From assembly GCF_014217625.1 (NCBI RefSeq), contig NZ_CP043641.1, forward strand, positions 2,232,001-2,296,000: a stretch of 64,000 bases of DNA, read 5' to 3'. The notes under the pieces were generated by a model, which saw only the letters and a list, made by a program, of their open reading frames with translations, did no database searches and was not told the origin of the DNA. Origin of the DNA: Leifsonia shinshuensis. Its GTDB lineage: Bacteria; Actinomycetota; Actinomycetes; Actinomycetales; Microbacteriaceae. Positions 17,595-25,376 of this stretch are shown one piece after another (position 1 is the stretch's first letter; the number at the start of each line of letters is the position of its first letter). The translations under genes and the position numbers were made by a program.

Positions 17595-18533
17595 TCACCC
17601 TGCCGGCGTGAATGTCGCGACCCCCACGGTCGTGTCGCTCTGCCCGTAGTAGGCGAACCAGGTCCCGCGGAACCACACCAGGCCCTCCACGAAGGTCACG
17701 TTCTCGGACATCCCGTGCTTGTCCTCGTCGGTGGTCGGCCGCAGCCACGGCTCCAGCAGCGCGGCGACCGGCACCGTCGGGCGGGACGGCTCGAACAGCA
17801 CCTGGCCGCTGGAGTAGTAGAAGCCGCCCTCCGGCGGGTGGACCGCGCTGTTGTGCATCAGCAGGATGTGGCCGGTGCGGGTCAGCAGCGGCTGCGGCCC
17901 CGTCTCCACCAGGCCGCTCATGAAGGTGCCGGGCCGCGGGGTCAGCACCGGCTCCGGGTCGGCCAGCCGCCAGTGCAGGAGGTCCGCCGACTCCGCGAGG
18001 TACACGTTGCCCTCGCCGACGTACATCAGGTAGCGGCCGTCGACCGGGGTCTCCAGGATGACGCCGCCCTTGCTCCACTCCTCCACCGGCGGCTGCCGCG
18101 TGCCGCGGAAGGTGTCGACGCCCGGGAGCATCGGGCCGTGCTTGGTCCACGTCCGCAGGTCGGTGGAGGTCGCCAGGCAGAGCCGTGCGGTGGTGCGGTC
18201 CCAGCCCGTGTAGGTCAGGTAGAAGGTGTCGCCGATCTTCACGACGCGCGGGTCCTCGCAGCCGTAGCGCTCGTAGTCGTGCTCGGGGAACAGCACAGGC
18301 TCGGCGTCGCGCTCGAAGCGGAGGCCGTCGTCGCTCACGGCGTACCCGACCGACGACACGATGTCGGCGGCGTGCGCGCGGTACAGCATGACCACGCGGC
18401 CGTCGTGGACGATCGCAGCGGGGTTGTAGACATTGGTGGACTCCCAGGCCCCGGGGCCGGGGCGGAGCACCGGGTTCGCCGGCGACGGCGTGAAGGGGCC
18501 GAAGGGGTAGTCGATGGGCGGGTGGGCGTTCAT
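17595..18533 (-). CDS. GH130 glycoside phosphorylase/hydrolase
   Basis: This 312-aa five-bladed propeller enzyme matches family GH130, best known for phosphorolysis of beta-1,4- and beta-1,2-mannosides. Recognisable signatures are NPVLRPGPGAWEST, YNPAAIVHDGRVVMLYRAH, the family hallmark YGCEDPRVVKIGDTFYLTYTG (with the Asp usually assigned as proton donor) and GYAVSDDGLRF. It has no signal peptide, so it acts in the cytosol on imported oligosaccharide. It is the last gene of the seven-gene importer operon, its start overlapping the CE15-like stop (ATGA). The exact disaccharide cannot be told from sequence. Confidence 0.85.
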   Translation of the reverse strand: MNAHPPIDYPFGPFTPSPANPVLRPGPGAWESTNVYNPAAIVHDGRVVMLYRAHAADIVSSVGYAVSDDGLRFERDAEPVLFPEHDYERYGCEDPRVVKIGDTFYLTYTGWDRTTARLCLATSTDLRTWTKHGPMLPGVDTFRGTRQPPVEEWSKGGVILETPVDGRYLMYVGEGNVYLAESADLLHWRLADPEPVLTPRPGTFMSGLVETGPQPLLTRTGHILLMHNSAVHPPEGGFYYSSGQVLFEPSRPTVPVAALLEPWLRPTTDEDKHGMSENVTFVEGLVWFRGTWFAYYGQSDTTVGVATFTPAG

Positions 18534-19549
18534 GTGTCCTTCCGGAAGGTCGAGAAGTCGAGGGCGCGCAGCCAGTCCTCCGGTGTGAGGTCGTGGCCGC
18601 CGTCGCGCACGTGGTGGGCGAGCCCGCCCGCGGGGAACGCCGGGGCCGCGGCGAGCGCCGCCGCCGCCTCCCCGACCGGGTCGGCCCAGTGGTCGTCGCG
18701 CGCGCTGAGGACGAGCACGCGACGCGGGGCGATGGCCGCCAGGAGCTGGTGCTGGTCGAGCGGGAGGTCGCCCTCGCGGTGCGCGTACGCGGCGAAGGAG
18801 GGCACGAACCAGTGCGGGAACGCCGTCGTGATCGCGGCGATGTCCTCCCCGCCGGGATGCCGGAACAGCGAGGCCCCGGCACAGCCGGAGTCGTTGGAGA
18901 CCGCGACGGCGAATCGGTGGTCCTGGGCGGCGGCCCACAGTGCGGCTTTGCCGAGTCGCGAGTGGCCCAGCGCGATCGCGCGGGAGGAGTCGACGCCGCC
19001 GACCCATCCGGCCAGGTCGAGGAGGCGGGACAGGCCCCACGCCCAGGCGCCGACCGCGCCCCAGGCCGGCGCGTCGCCTGTGGGGAAAAGGGCGCGGACT
19101 CCCGGGGTCGCCGGCGCGGGCTCGTCCGGCTCGATCTGCCGGTAATCGGCGGTCAGCACCGCAAAGCCGGCTGCCACGATCCGGGCGTAGGGCCAGCGGT
19201 CGGACTGGTCGCCGTCGATGCTGTCCTGGTTGCCCGTGAAGTTGAGCGCGACGACGACGGGCGCCCGGCCCGGGGAGCCCGTCGGGACGTGCACGAGCAC
19301 GTCGAGCGCGAGCACCCCCTCCGGGCACGCGATCGACGCCACCAGACGCCGGCGCACCGCGGCGCCGTCGAGCACGGTCTCGGGAGGCTGCGGCTCGGTG
19401 ACCCCGGTCAGCCGCGCGCCCGCCGGGGTGCGACCGTAGAGCAACCGCGCGAACGTCCCCACGATGTCCTCGGACCGGCCCGGCAGCGGCGGCAGCGCGG
19501 GCGCCGAGCCCAGCCAGGCGCGGGCCGCTTCGGTGAGATCGCCGGTCAC
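18530..19549 (-). CDS. CE15-like alpha/beta-hydrolase esterase, cytosolic
   Basis: This 339-aa alpha/beta-hydrolase has its nucleophile Ser near residue 196 in ALGHSRLGKAALWAAAQD, followed by VAVSNDSGCAGASLFR, and a late His in VRDGGHDLTPEDW. The Ser-Arg-x-Gly motif and the SNDSGC strand match the glucuronoyl-methylesterase family CE15 and its bacterial relatives, where the first motif residue is Cys or His. Most CE15 enzymes are secreted; this one has no signal peptide and would act on imported fragments, removing an ester from a uronic acid residue. The GTG start overlaps the ManD-like stop (GTGA), and its own stop overlaps the GH130 start. Confidence 0.75.
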   Translation of the reverse strand: MTGDLTEAARAWLGSAPALPPLPGRSEDIVGTFARLLYGRTPAGARLTGVTEPQPPETVLDGAAVRRRLVASIACPEGVLALDVLVHVPTGSPGRAPVVVALNFTGNQDSIDGDQSDRWPYARIVAAGFAVLTADYRQIEPDEPAPATPGVRALFPTGDAPAWGAVGAWAWGLSRLLDLAGWVGGVDSSRAIALGHSRLGKAALWAAAQDHRFAVAVSNDSGCAGASLFRHPGGEDIAAITTAFPHWFVPSFAAYAHREGDLPLDQHQLLAAIAPRRVLVLSARDDHWADPVGEAAAALAAAPAFPAGGLAHHVRDGGHDLTPEDWLRALDFSTFRKDT

Positions 19550-20817
19550 GGAGCGTGGAGCCCGCCATCCAGCCCGCGCACCCCCGCTGCCCACTCGTCG
19601 TGCCCCGACAGCCCCGCCGGGAAGCGCGCGGCCGCCCGCTCGTCCACCTCGATCCCCCAGCCCGGCGCCTCGTTCGGCGTCAGCCAGCCGTCGACGATCT
19701 CCAGCGTCCCGGGGAACACTTCCCGCGCCGCCTCCGAGTACACGTGCCCTTCCTGGATGCCGAACGCGCTCGTGGTCACGTCGACCGCGACGTTCGCCGC
19801 CGCGCCGATCGGGGAGGTGTCGCCCGGCGCGTGCCAAGCGGTGCGCACACCGGAGAACTCCGCCAGCGTCGCCAGCTTCTTCGCCGGGGTCAGGCCGCCG
19901 ATGGCCGAGATGTGGGCGCGGATGAAGTCGACGCCTCCCCCGGTGATCAGCCGTGCGGCGTCGGTCAGCGAGGTCGCCAGCTCCCCCACCGCGATCGGCA
20001 CCGGGGACTGCGAGCGCACCTCCGGGAGGCGGTCCCAGTGCTCCGGCGCGATCACGTCCTCCAGGAAGAACAGCCGGTACGGCTCCAGCGCCCGTGCCAG
20101 CACGACGGCCTCCTTCGGCGTCAGCCGGGAGTGGACGTCGTGCAGCAGCTCCAGCCGGTCGCCGAAGCGCACCCGGGCCTCCTCGAACAGCGCGGGCGTC
20201 GTCGCCAGGTAGGCGCGCGGGTCCCAGCCGCGCGGGTAGGGCGCCCCCACCCGCGCCGGCCCGTCGACGGGCGCCGCACCGTAGGTGCCGATGCCCGGCT
20301 GCCCCACCTGCAGCCGGACGTGCCGCCAGCCCCGCTCGGCGAACTCCTCGGCCTGGTCGAGCGTCTCCCGGATGTCCCGGCCGCCCGCGTGGATGTAGGT
20401 GTCCGCCGCCGCGCGCACCTTGCCGCCGAGCAGCTCGTGCACCGGCAGGCCCGCGCGCTTGCCCGCGATGTCCCACAGCGCCATGTCGAGCCCGGACAGC
20501 GCGTTGTTGCCGACCGGCCCCTCCCGCCAGTAGCCCGAGTAGCGCACGAGCCGCAGGAGGTCGCCGATGTCGCCTGGGTAGCGCCCGACGACCAGCGGCG
20601 CCAGGTGCTCCTCCACGAACGCGACGACAGCGTGCCAGCGCTGCGTGTAGGTCGCGCAGCCGTAGCCGTGCAGGCCGTCCTCGTCGGTGTCGACGCGGAC
20701 CACGACGAGCGGGATGCCCTCCGGCGCCGTGACGATGGCGCGCACGCCGGTGATGCGCACGTCCTGCGGCGCGGGCCAGGGCTGGTCGAAGGTGCGGAAC
20801 GGGACGGTGTCAAGCAC
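19546..20817 (-). CDS. ManD-type mannonate dehydratase (enolase superfamily)
   Basis: This 423-aa enolase-superfamily protein of the ManD/RspA group has the N-terminal capping domain (residues 20-140, YGCATYTQRW, NNALSGLDMALWDIAGK) and a barrel with the ManD signatures HDVHSRLTPKEAV, YRLFFLEDVIAPEH, VPIAVGELAT and TAWHAPGDTSPIGAAANVAVD. True ManD enzymes dehydrate D-mannonate (or D-gluconate) to 2-keto-3-deoxygluconate, a glucuronate-degradation step; some members are almost inactive. It lies between a sugar dehydrogenase/epimerase and a CE15-like esterase in the importer operon, which argues for a uronic-acid substrate. Confidence 0.82.
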   Translation of the reverse strand: MLDTVPFRTFDQPWPAPQDVRITGVRAIVTAPEGIPLVVVRVDTDEDGLHGYGCATYTQRWHAVVAFVEEHLAPLVVGRYPGDIGDLLRLVRYSGYWREGPVGNNALSGLDMALWDIAGKRAGLPVHELLGGKVRAAADTYIHAGGRDIRETLDQAEEFAERGWRHVRLQVGQPGIGTYGAAPVDGPARVGAPYPRGWDPRAYLATTPALFEEARVRFGDRLELLHDVHSRLTPKEAVVLARALEPYRLFFLEDVIAPEHWDRLPEVRSQSPVPIAVGELATSLTDAARLITGGGVDFIRAHISAIGGLTPAKKLATLAEFSGVRTAWHAPGDTSPIGAAANVAVDVTTSAFGIQEGHVYSEAAREVFPGTLEIVDGWLTPNEAPGWGIEVDERAAARFPAGLSGHDEWAAGVRGLDGGLHAP

Positions 20818-21733
20818 TGAGGGCTCCCAACTCGAGCGGGTCGGCGGCCGGGTCCGGCCGGTGGATGGAGTACTGCGGTTCGAACCCGAGCAGCTCGCGC
20901 GCCCGGGCGGTGTCGACCAGCGGGCCGCGGGCGCCGATGGGAGTCCGCAGCGGCACGGCCGGCGCGTAGGCGCGCAGCAGTTCGTCCGCCGGCCGGTCGA
21001 GCAGGAGGTCGTCCGCGCTCAGGCTGACGACGTGCGCGCCGGCGAGCGGAGCGGTCAGCCCGAGCTCGATCGCCCGCACCCCGTCCCGGAGGTCGAGGTA
21101 GGCCCAGCCCTCCCGCGCCATCGACGCGGGGTCCTGCCCGACCGACTCGGCCGTCTCGCGCAGCGTCTCGGCGTCCTTCACGAGCGGGAAGCGCAGCGCG
21201 ACCACGTCGATCCCCCAGCGCCGCCACATCATCCGGGCGGTGGCCTCGTCGTACTGCTTCGACAGCGAGTAGGCGTCGTCGATGTCGGCCGGTGTCTGCT
21301 CGTCCAGCGGGTAGTACGCGGGCGCGACCTCGTGGCTGTTCATCGGGACGCCGAACGCGTTGATGCTGCTCGCGATCACCGCGCGGCGCACGCCGGCCTG
21401 ACCGGCGAGCGACAGCACCGTGAAGGTGGCCACCACGTTCGTCCCGAACACCGTCGGCGGCGTCCCGAGCGAGGGATGCGGGATGGCGGCGAGGTGCACG
21501 ACGGCGTCCACGCCCTCCAGGGCCCGGGCCACGACGGACTCGTCCCGCGCATCGCCCGCGATCACCCGGTCGGCCGGGGTCTCGCCGTCGAACGCCAGGG
21601 ACAGGGCTGTGACCTCCACCCCGAGCCCCGCCAGGCGCTCAGTGGTCGCGCGGCCGATCGCGCCGTCCGCTCCCGTCACCAGCACACGCCGCGGGAGCGG
21701 CCTCTGCATGTCGCTCATCGCCATGTCGCTCAT
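20810..21733 (-). CDS. NAD-dependent sugar epimerase/dehydrogenase (SDR)
   Basis: This 307-aa extended SDR protein has the NAD-binding VTGADGAIGRATTERLAG near the N-terminus, VVHLAAIPHPS, ASSINAFG and the catalytic Tyr-x3-Lys in DAYSLSKQY. General form and size fit either a sugar-nucleotide-like epimerase or a uronate dehydrogenase (glucuronate to glucarate). In this operon, beside a ManD-type dehydratase and importer, uronate oxidation or reduction is the more sensible guess, but this is inference. Starts MSDM are repeated (MSDMAMSDM); I took the first, which overlaps the permease stop by 4 nt. It overlaps the ManD-like gene by 8 nt. Confidence 0.72.
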   Translation of the reverse strand: MSDMAMSDMQRPLPRRVLVTGADGAIGRATTERLAGLGVEVTALSLAFDGETPADRVIAGDARDESVVARALEGVDAVVHLAAIPHPSLGTPPTVFGTNVVATFTVLSLAGQAGVRRAVIASSINAFGVPMNSHEVAPAYYPLDEQTPADIDDAYSLSKQYDEATARMMWRRWGIDVVALRFPLVKDAETLRETAESVGQDPASMAREGWAYLDLRDGVRAIELGLTAPLAGAHVVSLSADDLLLDRPADELLRAYAPAVPLRTPIGARGPLVDTARARELLGFEPQYSIHRPDPAADPLELGALSA

Positions 21734-22662
21734 CCCTTCACTCCTCCCGACATTCCGACCCCGCGCAGGAACGAGCGCTGGAAGACGACGAACAGCACGA
21801 CCGGGATCAGCAGGGCGAGGAACAGCCCGGCGAGCTGGATGTTCAGCTCGCTGTGCTGCGCGAGCTTGGGCAGCGCGACCGAGACCGGCTGCAGGTCCGG
21901 GTTCGGCAGCACGAGCAGCGGCCACAGGTAGTCCTTCCACGACGCGATGACCGCCAGGAGCGCGACCACGCCGAGGATCGGCCGGGACAGCGGCAGCACC
22001 ACCGTCGTGAAGACGCGGAGGTGCCCCGCGCCGTCGATCCGCGCCGCCTCGAAGTACTCGCGCGGGATCGCGTCGAAGAACCGCTTGATCACGATCACGT
22101 TGAACGCGCTGGCCGCGGCCGGCAGCCAGACCGCCCAGTAAGTGTTGGACAGGTTGGCCCCGATCACCGGCATCTTCAGGATGGTCAAGTACAGCGGCAC
22201 CAGCGAGACGATCCCCGGGATGAACAGCGTCGCCAGGATCGCGCCCGACAGAATCGGCCCCCACTTCGGCCGCAGCACGCTCAGCACGTAAGCGCCGGTG
22301 GTGCAGACGAACAGGTTCGCGATCATCGCGCCGAGAGCCAGGATCGCGGTGTTGCCGAGGTAGTAGCCGATGTGGCCCTGGTTCCACGCCGTGGCCAGGT
22401 TCTGCCACTGCACGACCCCGGAGGGGAAGAACGCCAGCGGCTCGCGCAGGGTGTCCTGCGTCGGCGAGATGGCGGCCTTCAGCAGCCACAGCAGCGGACC
22501 GAGACCGGCGACGAGGAGGCCGACCAGGATCAGGACCTGCACGACCGTCAGCGGGACGCGCACCCGGCGCCGTTTGCGGTCGCTGTCGGAGATCACGCTG
22601 CGCTCGGCCGCTTCCACCCGTCTCCGGGGCTCCACTCGTCTCCGGGGCTCCACTCGTCTCAT
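21730..22662 (-). CDS. Sugar ABC transporter permease (MalG type)
   Basis: This 310-aa CUT1-family inner-membrane permease has six predicted helices and the EAA loop that contacts the ATPase, YFEAARIDGAGHLRVFTTVVLPLSRP, in the usual place about 90 residues from the C-terminus. The start at 22662 overlaps the stop of the first permease (ATGA). Its N-terminus is odd: it contains a tandem repeat giving RRVEPRRRVEPRRRVE, an Arg/Glu-rich extension before TM1. It works with the partner permease and the lipoprotein gene upstream; no ATPase gene is in the window, so a shared MsiK-type ATPase elsewhere is likely, as usual in actinobacteria. Confidence 0.9.
   Translation of the reverse strand: MRRVEPRRRVEPRRRVEAAERSVISDSDRKRRRVRVPLTVVQVLILVGLLVAGLGPLLWLLKAAISPTQDTLREPLAFFPSGVVQWQNLATAWNQGHIGYYLGNTAILALGAMIANLFVCTTGAYVLSVLRPKWGPILSGAILATLFIPGIVSLVPLYLTILKMPVIGANLSNTYWAVWLPAAASAFNVIVIKRFFDAIPREYFEAARIDGAGHLRVFTTVVLPLSRPILGVVALLAVIASWKDYLWPLLVLPNPDLQPVSVALPKLAQHSELNIQLAGLFLALLIPVVLFVVFQRSFLRGVGMSGGVKG
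22619..22660. repeat. 18-bp tandem repeat in the permease N-terminus
   Basis: Two exact copies of an 18-bp unit (CGTCTCCGGGGCTCCACT) plus 6 bp of a third lie inside the first codons of the MalG-type permease. Each unit encodes VEPRRR, so copy-number change would stay in frame and only alter the length of the cytoplasmic N-terminus. Confidence 0.8.
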
Positions 22663-23618
22663 CAGTCGGTGCTCCATTTCCGGGTCGCGAACTGGTAGAT
22701 CGCCGACAGCACGCAGAGGCCGGCGGCGAGCAGCACGCTCAGGGCGGTCGCCGCGCCGTAGTCGCCGTTGACGAACGCGTAGTTGTAGATGAGCAGGAGG
22801 ATCGTCGTCGTCGCGCCCTGCGGGCCGCCCCCGGTGAAGAGGTACGGCTCGGTGAAGAGCTGCATCGTCCCGATGATCTGCAGCAGCAGCATCACCAGGA
22901 TCACGCCGCGGATCTGCGGGAGGGTGATGTGCCAGACCCGTGACCAGATCCCCGCGCCGTCGAGCTCCGCCGCCTCGTACAGCTCGGTGCGCACCGAGGT
23001 GAGCGCGGCCAGGTAGATGATGACGGCCGTCCCGGACGCCGCCCAGGTGGCCTCCAGCACGATCGAGGGCATCGCGGTCGCCGGCGAGTCCAGCCACGGC
23101 TGCGGCGGGATGCCGACCAGGCCGAGGATCGAGTTGAACAGGCCGTCCGCCGACGAGTCGTAGAACACCTTCCAGAGCAGGATCGAGACCACAGGCGGCA
23201 CGATCACCGGCAGGTAGGCGAGCGTCGTGTAGATCCACGACCTCCCGCGCAGCTCGGCCATGAACACGGCGAGGAAGATCGGCAGCGGGAAGCCGAAGAC
23301 GATCGCGAGCACGGTGAAGTACAGGGTGTTGATCGTCGCCTGGCCGAGCGTCGGGTCGGCCAGGACGTACTGGAAGTTGCTCAGCCCGACCCACTGGGCC
23401 GGGGCGACGAGGTTGGTCTTCTGCAGGCTCATCACGAGCCCGTTCACGATCGGCCCCCACGAGAAGTAGAGGAAGATCAGCACGACCGGCAGCGCGAACA
23501 GCACGACGGCCGGTCCGCCCTGGCGGTACCAGGCGACGAAGCGGTTGCGGCGGCGCGGCTGCACGCGCTCCCTCGCCCGCGGGATGGTCGGGGCCTGCTC
23601 CCTGATCACCATGGTCAC
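22662..23618 (-). CDS. Sugar ABC transporter permease (MalF type)
   Basis: This 318-aa CUT1 permease has about six transmembrane helices and the EAA loop YEAAELDGAGIWSRVWHITLPQI, the contact for the cytosolic ATPase. The Arg-rich cytoplasmic N-terminus (about 30 residues) precedes TM1 (GPAVVLFALPVVLIFLYFSW). It lies 61 nt downstream of the solute-binding lipoprotein gene, with a stem-loop in the gap, and overlaps the second permease by one start codon. Together they import an oligosaccharide; the neighbouring enzymes point to a uronate/mannose-containing oligomer (inference). Confidence 0.9.
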   Translation of the reverse strand: MTMVIREQAPTIPRARERVQPRRRNRFVAWYRQGGPAVVLFALPVVLIFLYFSWGPIVNGLVMSLQKTNLVAPAQWVGLSNFQYVLADPTLGQATINTLYFTVLAIVFGFPLPIFLAVFMAELRGRSWIYTTLAYLPVIVPPVVSILLWKVFYDSSADGLFNSILGLVGIPPQPWLDSPATAMPSIVLEATWAASGTAVIIYLAALTSVRTELYEAAELDGAGIWSRVWHITLPQIRGVILVMLLLQIIGTMQLFTEPYLFTGGGPQGATTTILLLIYNYAFVNGDYGAATALSVLLAAGLCVLSAIYQFATRKWSTD

Positions 23619-23637
23619 TCCTTACGGGATGGACGGA

Positions 23638-23668
23638 CCGGCGCGCACCGGGTCACGGTACGCGCCGG
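23638..23668 (-). terminator. Intercistronic stem-loop after the binding-protein gene
   Basis: A 13-bp inverted repeat with a 5-nt loop (arms 23638-23650 and 23656-23668) fills the only sizeable gap in the operon. Its single DNA mismatch becomes a G-U pair in the minus-strand RNA, so the transcript can form a full stem. It would act as a partial terminator or mRNA stabiliser, giving more binding protein than permease. Confidence 0.5.
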
Positions 23669-23679
23669 GCCGTCGGTGA

Positions 23680-25044
23680 TCAGCGTCCGAGCTTGGCTTG
23701 GACCGTGCTGGCCGCCTGGGAGAGCAGCGAGGAGATGTCGGCGTTCTGGTCGGAGAGCACCGCCTGGACCACCGGGTCGAGCGCCGCGTAGACCTCCTGC
23801 GCCTGCGCCGGCGGTTCGGGGATGATCTTCTGGTCGGCCGCGACCTTCACGTACGGGTCGAAGTTGCTCACCGGGACGTTCACGTACGGCTTGATCCAGC
23901 CGTTGAACTTCGCCTGCTGGTCGGCGCCCATGACCGGGAGGCCCGGGACGCCGACGGGCTGCTTGTCCGCCGCCTGCGCCTTGGCCTGCGCCACCGCTGC
24001 GGTCTGGTCCTGGTACTTCGCCAGGTAGAAGAACTCGATCCACTTGAGCGCCGCGACCTTCTGGTCCTCCGTCGCGTTCGGGTTGACCACCTCGACGGAG
24101 CCGCCGGACAGGGTGCCGTGGTCGCCGCCGTTTTGCGGGAGTCCGCCGACGCCGAGGTTCTTCGGGTCCATGCCGTTGGTCACGACGGAGGCCGAGTACT
24201 GGTCGGGCGCGGACATGAACATGCCGATCTTCCCGGCGGCGAAGCCCTGCGCCATGCTGTCGAGGTCGTAGAGCGTGGTGGTGCCCATCGACTGGTCGGT
24301 CCAGCGCATGTCGTGGAGGGCCTGGAGCGCGTCCTTCGACGGGGTGTCGTTGAAGGTGACCTTGGTGCCGGCCGCGTTCTCGATGGTGCCGCCGAACGCG
24401 TAGGTCTGCGTGGTGAACATCCAGCCGCCCTGGCCCTTGGTGCTGAGCTGGGCGTAGCCGACGGCGCCGGTCTTCTGCGCGATCTGCTTGGCGTCGGCGC
24501 GGACCTCGTCCCAGGTCGCCGGCGGCTTGTCGGGGTCGAGCCCCGCCTTGGTGAACAGGTCGCGGTTGTAGATGAGGCCGACCGAGTAGGCAGCGGTCGG
24601 GACGCCGTAGGTGTGGCCGCTGGAGTCCTGGGCCACCTTGAGCACGGTGGGGTTGAGCTGGCCGCCGAGCTTGGTCTGCTTCAGCGCGTCCGTCAGGTCG
24701 GCGACCTGCTTGCGGGCGATCAGGCCCTGCGGCTCGGTGAACGGCACGTTGAGCGTGTCGGGGAGGTTGCCGCCGGCCACGAGCGCCTGGAACGTGGTCG
24801 CGTCCCAGACCGTCTCGGTCGGCTTGAGGGTGATGTTCGGGTTGGCCTTCTCGAACGCCTTCACCTGCTTGTCGTAGTAGGCGCGGTTGTCGGCGTCGGA
24901 CGCCGCCGGGCGGTCGCCGATCGAGATCGTGACCTTTCCGCTGCCGGCGTCCGAGCCGGGCGAGCTGGAGCATCCGACCAGTGCTGCGAGAACGGCGGCG
25001 CCGCTCGCTGCGGCGATGACCGCCTTTCGCGATGGTTTCATCAT
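23680..25044 (-). CDS. Sugar-binding lipoprotein of the ABC importer
   Basis: This 454-aa extracellular solute-binding protein of the CUT1 type has a lipoprotein signal (basic MMKPSRK, hydrophobic stretch, lipobox ALVGC with acylated Cys near residue 25) and a bilobal binding fold with KVTISIGDRPA, a QVKAFEKANPNI start and repeated Trp residues. ATG 25044 is chosen because AAGGAG lies 8 nt before it. It is the first gene of the operon and is preceded by three copies of the GCGCAA-N4-TTGCGC palindrome. The ligand is unknown but should match the downstream GH130/CE15/ManD enzymes. Confidence 0.9.
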   Translation of the reverse strand: MMKPSRKAVIAAASGAAVLAALVGCSSSPGSDAGSGKVTISIGDRPAASDADNRAYYDKQVKAFEKANPNITLKPTETVWDATTFQALVAGGNLPDTLNVPFTEPQGLIARKQVADLTDALKQTKLGGQLNPTVLKVAQDSSGHTYGVPTAAYSVGLIYNRDLFTKAGLDPDKPPATWDEVRADAKQIAQKTGAVGYAQLSTKGQGGWMFTTQTYAFGGTIENAAGTKVTFNDTPSKDALQALHDMRWTDQSMGTTTLYDLDSMAQGFAAGKIGMFMSAPDQYSASVVTNGMDPKNLGVGGLPQNGGDHGTLSGGSVEVVNPNATEDQKVAALKWIEFFYLAKYQDQTAAVAQAKAQAADKQPVGVPGLPVMGADQQAKFNGWIKPYVNVPVSNFDPYVKVAADQKIIPEPPAQAQEVYAALDPVVQAVLSDQNADISSLLSQAASTVQAKLGR

Positions 25045-25102
25045 TGAAACTCCTTGATTGCAGCGGCCCCTGGGGGCCGCGTTCTCCGGGTTGGGATGAG
25101 TA

Positions 25103-25118
25103 GCGCAAATGCTTTCGC
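25103..25118. promoter_or_regulatory. Putative LacI operator O1
   Basis: GCGCAA-ATGC-TTTCGC, one mismatch from the perfect dyad GCGCAA-N4-TTGCGC. It is 59 nt upstream of the binding-protein start, where it would block transcription initiation or early elongation. Confidence 0.6.
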
Positions 25119-25168
25119 AACGGCAGTCTGCCGGATGCGTTGGGTAAAAGCAAGCATTTCTGGAATCT

Positions 25169-25184
25169 GCGCAATTGATTGCGC
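25169..25184. promoter_or_regulatory. Putative LacI operator O2
   Basis: GCGCAA-TTGA-TTGCGC is a perfect 6-bp dyad with a 4-nt centre, the best copy of the motif in this region. It lies 125 nt upstream of the binding-protein start. Confidence 0.7.
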
Positions 25185-25223
25185 GTTGCTGGCGTGTCCG
25201 GCGTAGTTTGGCTGGCAGATGGA

Positions 25224-25239
25224 TTGCAATAGTTTGCGC
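25224..25239. promoter_or_regulatory. Putative LacI operator O3
   Basis: TTGCAA-TAGT-TTGCGC, which on the opposite strand reads GCGCAA-N4-TTGCAA. Centre-to-centre spacing to O2 is 55 bp, and from O1 to O2 66 bp, compatible with a repressor bridging several sites. Confidence 0.6.
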
Positions 25240-25376
25240 GATGCCCGCGATCTCGGCGGCGCGCCGGACCGGTGGAATCGGCGCGTCACGGCTCGTGATG
25301 GAATCGCTCTCACGCTGATGACACCCAGGCCGCGCGTGCCCTACCGTTGGGTGAGCGCCACACTCGAGGAGGACTG

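Larger units (their letters stand above)
25045..25376. promoter_or_regulatory. 332-nt divergent control region with three operators
   Basis: This is the only gene-free stretch over 300 nt in the window. It separates the importer operon (minus) from the LacI gene (plus) and is clearly more AT-rich than the surrounding genes in its left two thirds. It holds three copies of one palindrome, listed separately, and ribosome-binding sites at each end. I could not fix a convincing -35/-10 pair for the importer, and I see no small ORF worth calling. Confidence 0.7.
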
